From: Bog-159 sp049516155
Lineage (GTDB): Bacteria > Acidobacteriota > Terriglobia > Bryobacterales > Bryobacteraceae
DNA: 64,000 bases
NCBI GenBank assembly: GCA_049516155.1
Contig: JBEKTJ010000030.1
Span: 1-64,000, forward strand
Direction of reading: 5' to 3'
Shown one piece after another: positions 1 to 8,992 of this stretch (position 1 is the first letter of the stretch; each line of letters starts with the position of its first letter). The translations under genes and the position numbers were made by a program. Below the pieces are notes generated by a model. That model was not told where the DNA came from, ran no database searches, and saw only the letters and a list, made by a program, of their open reading frames with translations.

Positions 1-533
1 CTTTGGGTGCCGACCTGGATGTACCACACGCGGCGCGGGTCCACGCCATACGTGTAATGGTACACGCCGCTATTTGCCTGCGCGACGGCGGGAGTGAGCC
101 CGGGAAATAATGGCGCGATCGCGTTGGCCACCGATTGCGCGTCGGCTTGCAGACACACGATATCCGGCGAAGCCGTTCCCACGGTTCCGAACGGTCCCAC
201 CTCAATCGCATCCGTCGGAGCGGAAACGTAAGGCGAATATGTGTAGACGCCGGGAAGATTCACTCTGGCGGCCGCCACGGCAGTGATGGTCAACTGACCC
301 AGGTAACCAGTGGCCGCATCGGTGGTGTCCACTGTCAAATAGGTTACAGTGCCCGACTTTCCAGCCTGCGACAGATCTTCCCAGTACTGTGGAGCGCGGG
401 TTGGGTCGAAGGGCGGAGCCTGGTTGGTGGTAGCCTGCTGATAAGCCGCGCGTGACGCATAGACTGGAAACAGGTCCAGTGCGGAAATGGGGTACTGCGG
501 TAGATTCGGTTGTGCTGGTTGTGGTTGTGACAT
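1..533 (-). CDS. Hypothetical protein, 3' end cut by window edge
   Basis: On the minus strand an open frame begins at the ATG at 533 and runs off the left edge without a stop, giving at least 177 residues. The protein starts MSQPQPAQPNLPQYPIS and is rich in Ala, Pro, Thr, Gln and Tyr. It has no signal peptide or membrane segment. The middle looks beta-rich (residues about 60-100), followed by a stretch rich in small residues. I recognise no family. Codon use looks like that of the neighbouring real genes, and the frame stays open over the whole stretch while the opposite strand holds only short frames. The gene is divergent from the S9 peptidase across about 190 bp, which should hold promoters for both. 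The style recalls phage structural or secreted proteins, but that is only an impression. Confidence 0.6.
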   Translation of the reverse strand, partial: MSQPQPAQPNLPQYPISALDLFPVYASRAAYQQATTNQAPPFDPTRAPQYWEDLSQAGKSGTVTYLTVDTTDAATGYLGQLTITAVAAARVNLPGVYTYSPYVSAPTDAIEVGPFGTVGTASPDIVCLQADAQSVANAIAPLFPGLTPAVAQANSGVYHYTYGVDPRRVWYIQVGTQ

Positions 534-725
534 TTGGTTTTTCCGCCGATGTGCGGAACCTCTCTACAATCACGATAGCCACGCGATTTTGGACTCCGAG
601 GGACCAAGCCGTGCAACCTGCTGAAATGAAAGACGGCCCTATTCCGCTCGATGTGTGAACGGCCATGCCCTCCGGCAACGGGGTAGTGGAACGGTTTAGG
701 GTTGTCCGTGCTATATTCGCCTGCA

Positions 726-2681
726 ATGTTTCGATTTGCCCTATTGCTTTGCGCGGCTGCGCTGGCGGCTCAGACTGCCAAACCGCCGCTGACCTTGGAT
801 GAGTTTTTCAATTCAGTGGAGATCCGCAACGTGCGGATGTCGCCGGATGGGCACGCCGTACTCATTGAGACGGCACGCGCCGATTGGGAGGCCGATCGCT
901 TCCGCAACGATCTGTGGCTGTATCGCGACGATGAGCACGGGCCGCTGGTACAAGTCACCCACTCGGGCCACGACCACGATCCGGAATGGTCGCCGGATGG
1001 AAGCTGGATCGCGTTTCTGTCCGATCGGGAGGCTGAAGACCAGGTTTGGGTGCTCCCGCTAAACGGGGGCGATGCTTTCGCCGTTACGCATGGCGAGGAA
1101 AAGGTCCATGCGTTTGCCTGGTCTGCCGATTCGCGGCAAATCTATTTCGCCACGCGCACTCCGTGGACCAAGGAAAAACAGGAGGCCTATAAGAAGGATT
1201 GGAAAGACGTGGTGGAGTTCCGCGAATCGGAGCGGGGCGACGCCATCGCGCGCGTGGAGATCTCGACAGGTACAGTCAAGCCGATTGCCGACACGCCCTG
1301 GAGAGTGAAACAAATGGAAGCGTCGTCGCATGGGACGACCCTCGCGTTTCTCACGGATTCCATCTCCCAGCGCCAGGAAGATATGGAGGCGTACGGCATC
1401 TATTTGGTCGACGCGGAGGGCGGCAAGCCGCGCCAGTTGGTGCAGCGTCCGGCGGTGCTGGACAGCATGCATTGGACCCCGGACTGCCGCCACATCTTCT
1501 TCTCGTTTCTGAACGGCGACGTGGAGGGGAGCTATCAGGACGCGCAGCCGCGTGTGTATTGGGTGGACGCGGTAGCTTCCGGCGCGCGCCTCACGCGGTG
1601 GTCGAAGTTTCCAGGAGCGGTCACTGGGTACACGGTCACGCAAGAGGGCGGCCTGCTGGTTACCGGGCGCATGGGAACCGAAGTGCAAGTCTATCGCGAG
1701 GACCCGCATGTCTTCGTAAAACAGCCGGGAAAACCGGGTACGTACGAGCGCATCTCGGCCGCGGCGCACGCCACCAAAGTCGCGTTTGTGCACTCGACGC
1801 TCACCGAGCCGCCGGAGGTTTATTTCGGGGAAAGCGTGGCGGATGCGCGTCCGATTACCTCGTTTAACCGGCTGTTCACCGAGCGCGCTCTGCCGGAGGG
1901 GCAGCCATATCACTGGACCGCGGACGATGGCGTGGCCGTGGAAGGCATGCTCATTTATCCGCCCGGCAAGCTGGGCGAAAAGAACCTGCGGATGCTGACC
2001 CTGATCCACGGCGGACCGGAGGATGCCGACGGCAATCATTTCGAAGCCGATTGGTATCAGTGGGGGTCGCTGGCGGCCGCGCAAGGGTGGCTGGTGTTCG
2101 AACCCAACTATCGCGGGTCGGTGGGCTATGGCGACCAGTTTGCGCTGGGAATTATTCCTAATATCGTTTCCAAACCCGGCAAAGACATTCTGGAAGGTGT
2201 GGAAGCGCTGGTGAAGGACGGCATCGCCGATCCGGACAATCTGACCATCGGCGGTTATAGCTATGGCGGCTACATGACTAACTGGCTGATCACACAGACT
2301 ACCCGGTTCCGGGCGGCAGTCAGCGGCGCGGGCGCGGTGGAGCACGTCGCCAATTGGGGCAACGACGACACCACTTACGACGACGCATATTTTCTGGGCG
2401 GCCTGCCATGGGACATGATGAAGAACTACAACGACGAGGCGGCCATATGGCAGATGAATAAGGTGAAGACTCCGACGCACATCGTCGCCGGCGCCGACGA
2501 CGTAAGAGTGTATGTGGGCGAACAGTATCTTCTGGAGCGTGCGTTACATGCGCAGGGAGTGCCGGTGAAGCTGCTGATTTTCCCGGGCGAAGGTCATGAG
2601 TTGGATAAGAATCCGTGGCATGGAAAGATCAAGGTGCGGGAGGAGTTGAAGTGGTTGGAGACATGGTCGGCGCCGCGGTAG
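726..2681 (+). CDS. S9 family prolyl oligopeptidase (acylaminoacyl-peptidase / DPP-like)
   Basis: Secreted serine peptidase of the S9 family that cleaves oligopeptides. The ATG at 726 is preferred over the one at 702 because it opens directly into a signal peptide (MFRFALLLCAAALAAQ). This gives 651 residues, normal for the family. The first 370 or so residues form a beta-propeller with TolB/PD40-type repeats (SPDG, WSPDGSW, WSADSRQIYF). The last 250 are the alpha/beta-hydrolase domain, with the nucleophile elbow GYSYGGY (Ser about 512), an Asp in AGADDVRV (591 or 592) and a His in GEGHEL (624). All three catalytic positions are present, so it should be active. It stands alone, divergent from the left-edge gene; hicA begins 13 bp downstream. 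Confidence 0.93.
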   Translation: MFRFALLLCAAALAAQTAKPPLTLDEFFNSVEIRNVRMSPDGHAVLIETARADWEADRFRNDLWLYRDDEHGPLVQVTHSGHDHDPEWSPDGSWIAFLSDREAEDQVWVLPLNGGDAFAVTHGEEKVHAFAWSADSRQIYFATRTPWTKEKQEAYKKDWKDVVEFRESERGDAIARVEISTGTVKPIADTPWRVKQMEASSHGTTLAFLTDSISQRQEDMEAYGIYLVDAEGGKPRQLVQRPAVLDSMHWTPDCRHIFFSFLNGDVEGSYQDAQPRVYWVDAVASGARLTRWSKFPGAVTGYTVTQEGGLLVTGRMGTEVQVYREDPHVFVKQPGKPGTYERISAAAHATKVAFVHSTLTEPPEVYFGESVADARPITSFNRLFTERALPEGQPYHWTADDGVAVEGMLIYPPGKLGEKNLRMLTLIHGGPEDADGNHFEADWYQWGSLAAAQGWLVFEPNYRGSVGYGDQFALGIIPNIVSKPGKDILEGVEALVKDGIADPDNLTIGGYSYGGYMTNWLITQTTRFRAAVSGAGAVEHVANWGNDDTTYDDAYFLGGLPWDMMKNYNDEAAIWQMNKVKTPTHIVAGADDVRVYVGEQYLLERALHAQGVPVKLLIFPGEGHELDKNPWHGKIKVREELKWLETWSAPR

Positions 2682-2694
2682 CCAGCATTGGATT

Positions 2695-2952
2695 GTGAGC
2701 AAACGCGAGCGCGTGCTGGAAGCCATCTTCGAAAAGCGCGCCAACATCGCCTGGTCGGAGATTGAATCGATGCTGTCGTACGATGGTGCGGAGATTTCGG
2801 AAGGTCGAGGCTCGCGCGTGCGTATCGCGCTCAACGGTGCGAGGGCCGTCTTTCATCGCCCGCATCCGAAAAAAGAGACCGACCGTGGCGCGGTTGCCTC
2901 CATGCAGAGGTTCCTCGTGGAGGCTGGTATCGGAATTGGAGGGAAATCATGA
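2695..2952 (+). CDS. hicA: HicA-family mRNA interferase toxin
   Basis: Toxin of a type II toxin-antitoxin pair; HicA proteins have a dsRNA-binding-like fold and cleave mRNA. It is 85 residues from a GTG start. It has the N-terminal helix expected (RVLEAIFEKRANIAWSEIESML), then AEISEGRGSRVRIALNG, AVFHRPHP and KKETDRGAV. This is the common HicA subtype with GSR where other subtypes carry GSH. The HRPHP block supplies histidines. The 3' end overlaps hicB by 4 bp (ATGA), so the two are translationally coupled in the usual toxin-first order. Activity cannot be judged from sequence alone. Confidence 0.88.
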   Translation: MSKRERVLEAIFEKRANIAWSEIESMLSYDGAEISEGRGSRVRIALNGARAVFHRPHPKKETDRGAVASMQRFLVEAGIGIGGKS

Positions 2953-3284
2953 CCTACAAGGGCTATCAGGCAAGAGTGGATCTGGACGAAGAAGCGGGCG
3001 TGTTCCATGGCGAAGTGATCAACACGCGAGACGTGATCACCTTTCAGGGATCTTCCGTCAAGGAACTGAAACAGGCATTCGAAGATTCCCTGGACGACTA
3101 CCTGGATTTCTGCGCTTCCCGTGGAGAAGATCCCGAGAAGCCGTTCTCCGGGAAATTTCTGGTGCGCGTGCCGCCCGAAGTGCATCGTGAAATCATGACG
3201 GAGGCGCGCCGCCAGGGCAAGAGCCTGAACGCATATGTCTTGGAGAAATTGCATTCCAAACGGGCGTCCTCCGCGTCCTCGTAG
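2949..3284 (+). CDS. hicB: HicB-family antitoxin
   Basis: Antitoxin partner of the HicA encoded just upstream. The 111-residue protein has an N-terminal partly degraded RNase H-like HicB domain (MTYKGYQARVDLDEEAGVFHGEVINT, with SVKELKQAFEDSLDDYLDF). A C-terminal ribbon-helix-helix segment follows (residues about 78-105, VRVPPEVHREIMTEARRQGKSLNAYVLEKL). That segment should bind DNA and repress the operon, as is known for HicB proteins of this type. The start overlaps hicA by 4 bp. Nothing is truncated. Confidence 0.9.
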   Translation: MTYKGYQARVDLDEEAGVFHGEVINTRDVITFQGSSVKELKQAFEDSLDDYLDFCASRGEDPEKPFSGKFLVRVPPEVHREIMTEARRQGKSLNAYVLEKLHSKRASSASS

Positions 3285-3460
3285 CATCCTCAAAACATGG
3301 CCCCTAAACTGCCTACTCCCGCGTGCAACCTTAGCAAACACCGGTTCTGAGCGTACCTTTTCCATCTCGCGTACCGTAGGTTTGCCCGCTCGACCGCCGC
3401 AAACTGCTGAGGATGCGCAATTTCACCCCCGCCAAGCGTGGGGAGAGGGGAGTTGGGGAC

Positions 3461-4945
3461 ATGATGGTATCGAGTTATCCGATGGCGGTGGGTGAGGGCA
3501 CCCAGTTTGACTCACCCTTGCACATGGCGGATCCGGACACAAACGCCTTCGAGGAACCTGCCCGGTCCGGCACCGAGCCCGACGATTCGGTAAGACGCTA
3601 CCTGCGTGAAATCGGCACGGTTCCGCTGCTCACACGCACCCAGGAAGTTGAACTTGCCCGCCGCATGGAGCGCGGCAGGATTCGCCGCGATAGGTCCATC
3701 AGCCGCGCCGCGCTGGTTCAACGACGCGTGGTCGAACTGCTAGGTCAAATTGAGGCTGGCACGGTGGAACTCGATGATCCGATCGAGCGCGGCGATGTGG
3801 AAGACGATAGCGCCGCCGACCGCCAGCGCCGTGCCGGATTCACCACGCACTTCGCGCGCGTAAAGCGCTACTACGCCAAACTGCGGCAGATCGAACAAGC
3901 GCTGGCGGCGGCGCCCGCGAGCGACCGGGAATTGCGCCGGAACTTGTCAGGCCGGCTGAAGCGCGCCAGAGTGACCGTGGCGCAACATATCCGCCAGATC
4001 CCTTTTCGTCCCTGCCAGTGGTCGGAGTTCACCAACGAACTGGACCGTAGCGCATCGAAATTGGAACGGCTCGACCGCGAACTGAAACAGATCGAACTGG
4101 ATGCCCCGGTCCGCGCACAGGCGTTGCGCGGTGAGATGCGCAAGCTCGAAGCAGCCGCAGGCGCCACCTACGGCGAGTTGCAGTCCACACTGCAGAGAAT
4201 CCGCCAGGGCGAGCGGCAGGCGCAACAAGCCAAGGCCGATTTAGTGAATGCCAACCTTCGCCTGGTGGTCTCGGTAGCCAAACGCTACATGAACAAAGGG
4301 CTGCACCTGCTAGACCTGGTACAGGAAGGCAGCCTGGGCCTGATGCGGGCCGCCGAGAAGTTCGACTACCGGCGCGGATTCAAGTTCTCCACCTATGCCA
4401 CCTGGTGGGTCATGCAGTCCGTCTCGCGAGCTCTCGGCGAGCAGTCCCGCACCATCCGCATTCCGATCCACATGAACGATCAGCTCAACAAGTTTTTCCG
4501 CGCATCCCGGCAACTGGAACGGGACTTGGGCCGCCCCCCCGAGGATGCCGAAGTGGCCGCCCGGATGAAGACCACCGGCGACAAGGTCGGCAAGCTCCGA
4601 GTCATTTCGCGCGAGCCCATTTCCCTGGATACGCCAATAGGCTCGGACGATGCGTCCACATTGGGAGAGCTGATTGCCGATCGCGGGAACGCCTCTCCGG
4701 CCGACACCGTGCTGGCCGCGGAGGTGCGGGATGAAACTTCCGCCTTCCTGCAAACGTTGGTTCCGCGGGAAGAACAAGTGCTCCGGCTGCGCTTCGGCGT
4801 GGGTTGCGGGCGCGAACATACGCTCGAGGAGATCGGCGCGGACCTCGACGTCACCCGCGAGCGCGTGCGCCAGATTGAACTGAGGGCGCTGCGCAAGCTG
4901 CGCCAGCCCGAAAGCTTCCGCCGCCTGCGGAGCCTATTGACGTAG
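3461..4945 (+). CDS. RNA polymerase sigma-70 family factor (RpoD/SigA-like)
   Basis: Sigma factor directing RNA polymerase to promoters. The start at 3461 is chosen because a purine-rich site (GGGGAGAGGGGA) lies about 10 bp upstream; an in-frame ATG at 3413 would add 16 unlikely residues. This gives 494 aa. Region 1.2 is clear (DDSVRRYLREIGTVPLLTRTQEVELARRM). A charged linker follows, then region 2 (NLRLVVSVAKRYMNKG, DLVQEGSLGLMRAAEKFDY, FSTYATWWVMQSVSRAL), region 3 and region 4 with the HTH TLEEIGADLDVTRERVRQIE. There is no obvious acidic region 1.1 and the C-terminus is short. A group 2 (alternative primary-like) factor is therefore as likely as the housekeeping RpoD. Confidence 0.9.
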   Translation: MMVSSYPMAVGEGTQFDSPLHMADPDTNAFEEPARSGTEPDDSVRRYLREIGTVPLLTRTQEVELARRMERGRIRRDRSISRAALVQRRVVELLGQIEAGTVELDDPIERGDVEDDSAADRQRRAGFTTHFARVKRYYAKLRQIEQALAAAPASDRELRRNLSGRLKRARVTVAQHIRQIPFRPCQWSEFTNELDRSASKLERLDRELKQIELDAPVRAQALRGEMRKLEAAAGATYGELQSTLQRIRQGERQAQQAKADLVNANLRLVVSVAKRYMNKGLHLLDLVQEGSLGLMRAAEKFDYRRGFKFSTYATWWVMQSVSRALGEQSRTIRIPIHMNDQLNKFFRASRQLERDLGRPPEDAEVAARMKTTGDKVGKLRVISREPISLDTPIGSDDASTLGELIADRGNASPADTVLAAEVRDETSAFLQTLVPREEQVLRLRFGVGCGREHTLEEIGADLDVTRERVRQIELRALRKLRQPESFRRLRSLLT

Positions 4946-4991
4946 GCAGTTTCTGGAATGCGGGCGCCCACGCGGCATCCCCAGCCACCCG

Positions 4992-6254
4992 TCAGTCGCG
5001 CGGAACGCGCACGCATTGCCTCCATTCCGGAGGCACGCCCGGCTTGGTATCCACCAGAATCTCCAGGATCGCGCGCCGGTCCTCCGCGGATAGCGTTCTA
5101 AATTCCGCGCTTTGATCGGCCCCGCTGAGCACCTCGAACAGCCGGCGGTAGATGTACTGTTTGGCAGGCTGCGGGATAGCATCGAAGGTCTCGGAGTAGA
5201 TCAGATAACTGCATGGGTATCTGAAGATCCGCGCATGCAAGTCGAACTGCCGCAGCGAACGCCCCCGCGAGTCGAATGGACCCCGCGCGGCAAACTCGTG
5301 GGTGAAGCCGCTGTCCCCGGCCACCGCGCCATCCAGCCGCGCTTCGTTCGTAAATAGCAAATAACGGACCAACTGTTCCGCCGGATCTTCAAACTGTTTG
5401 TGAGAGGCATCGGACATACCCGCCATGGTCCCGCCATTCGCCGACAGCGCCAGCCTGGTCCGGTAGTTCGTTTGCGTGATCAGATTGTGCATCTGAGTCT
5501 GGTGCGCCAGCACCATCAGCGCCACGATGTCGCTCGATCCGGTCAGGTAGGCCGACGTGTCGAGAGCTTCACCGGGATATTCCACCCCGGAGACGATGGC
5601 GTGGCCCATGCCGATCTTCGCGCCGCCGCGGGCGCTGACGTACCATCCGCCCCAGCGCTCGCCGATGGGGCTCTCCTGCCCCGTGACGAAGGATCTCATG
5701 CCGGCCACCGGAAAACCGGATGGCTTGGTGAACAGCGAACGCAACATCACGCCCGGCACCCCCCGTGTGGAACTCGCCACGTGGCACTTGACGCACTCGC
5801 TGGCGGTGCGCTGAAAGCGCGGCCGCTCCGACTGGCGCTCGTCGACCAGATAGAAGATCGCCCCTCGCCTGGGATCGAAGGAGGCGAGCTCGAGGAACTT
5901 CCCGTCGTGCACCTGCCCCACGTATACGTCGTCATTGAAGTAAAGAGCGCGCGGAGCCGCCGCACTGATCTGGGCGTACTGAAAGCTGGTCTTGGAGAAA
6001 ACCAGCGTCTGGGAGCTGACCGGAACATGCAGGGCATCCAGAACCGCGCGCAAGTACCCATGCCCCGGCTCATAACTAAACGACACTTCGCCGGTTTCCA
6101 AGCGCTTTTCGAGTCGGGCGACGGGATCGTTCACGTTCGTGTCAACGGCCGCACTTGGAGGTGGAGATGTATCCTTCCGTCCGGTTTGCGCCGCGCCCAC
6201 GATGGCTACGCAAGCCGTCGCCACTAATGCTACCGTGCCTTTGAATCGGCTCAC
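4992..6254 (-). CDS. Secreted CxxCH-containing protein (cytochrome c-like, unknown role)
   Basis: A 420-residue exported protein with signal peptide MSRFKGTVALVATACVAIVGAAQ. One classic haem c-binding motif, CVKCH, lies near residue 157, which implies a periplasmic or cell-surface protein carrying covalent haem. The surrounding sequence (FYLVDERQSERPRFQRTASECVKCHV, then GVPGVMLRSLFT and GERWGGWYVSARGG) is not a standard small cytochrome c fold. No methionine ligand can be assigned with confidence. I cannot name a family. It faces the stress-protein gene divergently across about 116 bp and converges on the sigma factor gene. Confidence 0.75.
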   Translation of the reverse strand: MSRFKGTVALVATACVAIVGAAQTGRKDTSPPPSAAVDTNVNDPVARLEKRLETGEVSFSYEPGHGYLRAVLDALHVPVSSQTLVFSKTSFQYAQISAAAPRALYFNDDVYVGQVHDGKFLELASFDPRRGAIFYLVDERQSERPRFQRTASECVKCHVASSTRGVPGVMLRSLFTKPSGFPVAGMRSFVTGQESPIGERWGGWYVSARGGAKIGMGHAIVSGVEYPGEALDTSAYLTGSSDIVALMVLAHQTQMHNLITQTNYRTRLALSANGGTMAGMSDASHKQFEDPAEQLVRYLLFTNEARLDGAVAGDSGFTHEFAARGPFDSRGRSLRQFDLHARIFRYPCSYLIYSETFDAIPQPAKQYIYRRLFEVLSGADQSAEFRTLSAEDRRAILEILVDTKPGVPPEWRQCVRVPRD

Positions 6255-6370
6255 ATCGCCCCGCTCATGTTTGTCGAGTTTATTGTATTTTCGCTGTGCC
6301 CGTCAAGCCGTCCGTACGTTCAACCCCATTGGCCCCGCCATTGCTCCTAATCCTGGCGAAGGAGAGCATC

Positions 6371-7009
6371 ATGGCCAACAAGAATAACTCGGTCTTCGGC
6401 ATTTATACCGACCGCCTCCATGTCGAGGAGGCCGTCGAGGCCCTGCGCGCAGCCGGGTTTCGCGGTACGGATATCTCCGTACTGTTTCAGGAGAACCAGG
6501 GCACCAAAGACTTCGCCCATGAAAAAAATACCAAGGCGCCGGAAGGTGCGACCACCGGCGGCATCGTAGGCGGCATCTCAGGTGGCGTGCTCGGCTGGCT
6601 CACCGGCATCGGCGCGCTGGCAATTCCCGGCCTGGGCCCACTGGTTGCGGCGGGACCGATTGTAGCCGCGCTGGCCGGTGTGGGCGCGGTCGGGGCGGTG
6701 GGCGGCGTCATTGGCGCGCTAGCCGGTATGGGCGTACCCGAATACGAGGCGAAACGGTTCGAAGGCCGCATCAAGCAGGGTGGTGTGCTGATGTCCGTAC
6801 ACTGCGACAATGACGATTGGGTCAAGCGCGCCACAGACATGCTCCGCCAGACTGGCGCCGAAGGAGTCGGTTCGACCACGGAATCCAGCGCGGATTTCTT
6901 CGTAAGCGATAGGCCGATGCCGCGCGTGCGCCGGGCCGGTGTTTCGGATCCATTGTCCGGACCGGATCAGCTCGTGCCAGAAACCATCGAGCCTGCGCAG
7001 CGGCCTTAA
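6371..7009 (+). CDS. General stress protein-like, YflT/DUF1269-type with glycine-zipper core
   Basis: 212 residues from the ATG at 6371, which has GGAGAG a few bases upstream; the longer frame from 6296 is not needed. The N-terminus (VFGIYTDRLHVEEAVEALRAAGFRGTDISVLF) is the ferredoxin-like half of YflT/general stress protein 17M relatives. The middle (about 60-120) is a Gly/Ala/Val-rich glycine-zipper stretch that could insert in a membrane. A second alpha/beta half follows (GGVLMSVHCDNDDWVKRATDMLRQTGAEGV). The family is often stress induced, but biochemistry is unknown. It is convergent with the acetyltransferase gene, overlapping it by 4 bp at the stops. Confidence 0.72.
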   Translation: MANKNNSVFGIYTDRLHVEEAVEALRAAGFRGTDISVLFQENQGTKDFAHEKNTKAPEGATTGGIVGGISGGVLGWLTGIGALAIPGLGPLVAAGPIVAALAGVGAVGAVGGVIGALAGMGVPEYEAKRFEGRIKQGGVLMSVHCDNDDWVKRATDMLRQTGAEGVGSTTESSADFFVSDRPMPRVRRAGVSDPLSGPDQLVPETIEPAQRP

Positions 7010-7482
7010 ATCAGTTTCTCCACGATCGTCACGTTCCGCCATACGCCGTCCAGTTGGCCATGTCGCTCGTAGATCCCAACCTCGCGAAAGCCTAGCGCGC
7101 CGACCAGTCGCCGGCTAGCGGTGTTTTCCACGAAGATGCGCGAAACCAGTTTTCGGAAGCCGGCCCGCGCGGCGGCTGCGATCAGGGACTCCAGCGCTAA
7201 TCGTCCCGCGCCCCGCCGGCGGCACGCGCGGTCTACATAGACGGAAGTCTCGGCAATGCCGGCGTAACACGCCCGCGGCCGGTAAGCGAAGGTGGCGGCA
7301 AAGGCCACCACCGCGCCGGCCTCCTCGACCACCAGCACCGGGTGCACGCCATCGAACCATTCCCGAATATCGTCTTCGTTACGTAGCCGTGTTTCGAAAG
7401 TTGCCGTGCGATCCGCGATGCCTTGATTGTAAATGCGGGCAATATCCGCGGCGTCCTCCAACTTGGCCTGCCGTGCCTGCAT
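7006..7482 (-). CDS. GNAT N-acetyltransferase, phosphinothricin / ArsN1-like
   Basis: A 158-residue GNAT acetyltransferase using acetyl-CoA to acylate an amine. It begins MQARQAKLEDAADIARIYNQGIADRTATFET, the signature start of the phosphinothricin/arsinothricin acetyltransferase group. The acetyl-CoA loop is CRRRGAGRLALESLI (residues about 88-102). The end (VENTASRRLVGALGFREVGIYERHGQLDGVWRNVTIVEKLI) is also typical of that group. Substrate could be arsinothricin, phosphinothricin, methionine sulfoximine or another small amino acid; sequence alone does not decide. It is a single gene, with the CTCCTG repeat immediately upstream of its start. Confidence 0.85.
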   Translation of the reverse strand: MQARQAKLEDAADIARIYNQGIADRTATFETRLRNEDDIREWFDGVHPVLVVEEAGAVVAFAATFAYRPRACYAGIAETSVYVDRACRRRGAGRLALESLIAAAARAGFRKLVSRIFVENTASRRLVGALGFREVGIYERHGQLDGVWRNVTIVEKLI

Positions 7483-7503
7483 CTCTAAACTATAACCGCC
7501 CTC

Positions 7504-7540
7504 GTCTTCTGTCTCCTGTCTTCTGTCTCCTGTCTCCTGT
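7504..7540. repeat. CTCCTG-type short tandem repeat
   Basis: Two perfect copies of a 14-bp unit (GTCTTCTGTCTCCT at 7504-7517 and 7518-7531) followed by a partial copy to 7540. It lies between the divergent acetyltransferase and aldehyde dehydrogenase genes. A related stretch on the opposite strand sits at about 21412-21475, so this is a dispersed family. A TATAAT box at 7544-7549 directly follows it. Confidence 0.8.
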
Positions 7541-7602
7541 TGCTATAATCCACACTTACGAGCACTACCAGCGCCAGCATCGCACAGACCGACCTCACGG
7601 CC

Positions 7603-8985
7603 ATGCTAGCCGCCCAGCGCGCCGCCTGCGCGCAACAACCGTCCGATGCACAGCAGCGCATCCGCGCTCTGCGCACCCTGCTGAAGGCCCTCCGCGCGCG
7701 GCGCGAGGAATTCGTCCAAACAATTTCCGACGATTTTGGCGGGCGCGCCCGCCAGGAAACCCTCCTGCTCGAAGTCTTCCCGCTGGTGGATAACATCCGC
7801 CACGCCATCCGCCATCTCCCGCAATGGATGCGTTCCCGTCCGGCCGCGGCCGGCTGGCAATTCCTGCCGGGCCGTGCGCGCGTGGTTTATCAGCCTCTCG
7901 GCGTAGTGGGTGTTATCGGCGCCTGGAACTATCCGCTGCTCCTCAGCCTGTCGCCCGTGGTGGGCGCATTGGCGGCCGGCAATCGCGTCATGCTGAAGCC
8001 ATCGGAACTCGCGCCCCGAACCGCGGACCTGCTGGCGCACTTGGTTTCCGATCTGTTTCCCCCGGACTATGTCGCGGTGGTCACCGGCGGACCCGAGACC
8101 GGTGCGGCGTTCGCGGCACTGCCTTTCGATCATCTGCTTTTCACCGGATCCACGCGCGTGGGCAAGCTCGTCATGCGCTCGGCGAGCGAGCACCTTACGC
8201 CCGTGACCCTGGAACTGGGCGGCAAGTCGCCCGCCCTGGTGCATCCCGATTTTCCGGCCCAAACGGCGGCCGCGCGCATCATGGCCGGCAAGCTCTACAA
8301 CGCCGGCCAGACTTGCATAGCGCCGGATTACGTGTTGGTGGAAGCCGGCGCGCGCGACGAGTTCGTGCGCCTGGCGCGCGAAGCCGCCGCTGCCATGTAT
8401 CCACGCCTGGTGGGTAATCCCGACTTCACCCGCATCGTGAATCGCGAGCATTATCGGCGGTTGCGCGCCTTGGTGGAGGATGCCGCGCGCAACGGCGCCG
8501 AAATGCTGGAAGTGAACCCCGCGCACGAAGCCGCCAACGAGCAAAACCGCGTGTTCCCGCCCACCTTGTTGTGGAACGTGAACGATCGTATGGCGGTGAT
8601 GCGCGAAGAGATCTTCGGTCCCGTCCTGCCCGTGGTCGCTTACCGGTCGCTTGATGAAGCTATCGAGTATGTGAACGCCAGGCCGCGGCCGCTGGCGCTC
8701 TATTATTTCGACCACAGCTCGAAGCGCGTCGAAACGGTGCTGGCGCGCACCACATCCGGCGGCGTCACGGTAAACGACACCATCCTGCACATCGCCCAGA
8801 ACGAGCTGCCCTTCGGCGGCGTGGGACCCAGCGGCATGGGATCCTATCACGGGTTCGATGGCTTCCTGACTTTTTCGAAAAAGAAAGGCGTGTTCCTGCA
8901 GAGCCGCTTCACCACGCTCGGATTGCTGCGCCCGCCCTATGGCGCGCTAGCCCGGCGCGTCACGGATTTTCTGATCGGCCGCTGA
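7603..8985 (+). CDS. Aldehyde dehydrogenase family protein (coniferyl aldehyde dehydrogenase-like)
   Basis: NAD(P)-dependent oxidation of an aldehyde to an acid. The 460 aa match the shorter, membrane-associated ALDH3-like/coniferyl-aldehyde group in length. Visible motifs are GVVGVIGAWNYPLLLSLSP (N-terminal fold), LKPSE, the nucleotide-binding LFTGSTRVGKLVM, VTLELGGKSP with the general-base Glu (near 205) and GQTCIAPDY with the catalytic Cys near 235. EEIFGPVLPV and PFGGVGPSGMGSYHG are also present, so all key residues are there. The C-terminal tail (RPPYGALARRVTDFLIGR) resembles the hydrophobic/basic end of ALDH3 proteins. A TATAAT at 7544-7549 may be its -10 box. The ROK kinase gene follows after a hairpin-bearing gap. 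Confidence 0.93.
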   Translation: MLAAQRAACAQQPSDAQQRIRALRTLLKALRARREEFVQTISDDFGGRARQETLLLEVFPLVDNIRHAIRHLPQWMRSRPAAAGWQFLPGRARVVYQPLGVVGVIGAWNYPLLLSLSPVVGALAAGNRVMLKPSELAPRTADLLAHLVSDLFPPDYVAVVTGGPETGAAFAALPFDHLLFTGSTRVGKLVMRSASEHLTPVTLELGGKSPALVHPDFPAQTAAARIMAGKLYNAGQTCIAPDYVLVEAGARDEFVRLAREAAAAMYPRLVGNPDFTRIVNREHYRRLRALVEDAARNGAEMLEVNPAHEAANEQNRVFPPTLLWNVNDRMAVMREEIFGPVLPVVAYRSLDEAIEYVNARPRPLALYYFDHSSKRVETVLARTTSGGVTVNDTILHIAQNELPFGGVGPSGMGSYHGFDGFLTFSKKKGVFLQSRFTTLGLLRPPYGALARRVTDFLIGR

Positions 8986-8992
8986 CGTCGGG

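Noticed and set aside
1059..2480. 473-codon minus-strand open frame
   Set aside because: Fully antisense to the S9 peptidase gene, whose domains and catalytic residues are clear; high GC leaves long antisense frames open.
7606..8850. 414-codon minus-strand open frame
   Set aside because: Antisense shadow of the aldehyde dehydrogenase gene; His/Gln/Arg-rich composition typical of shadows.
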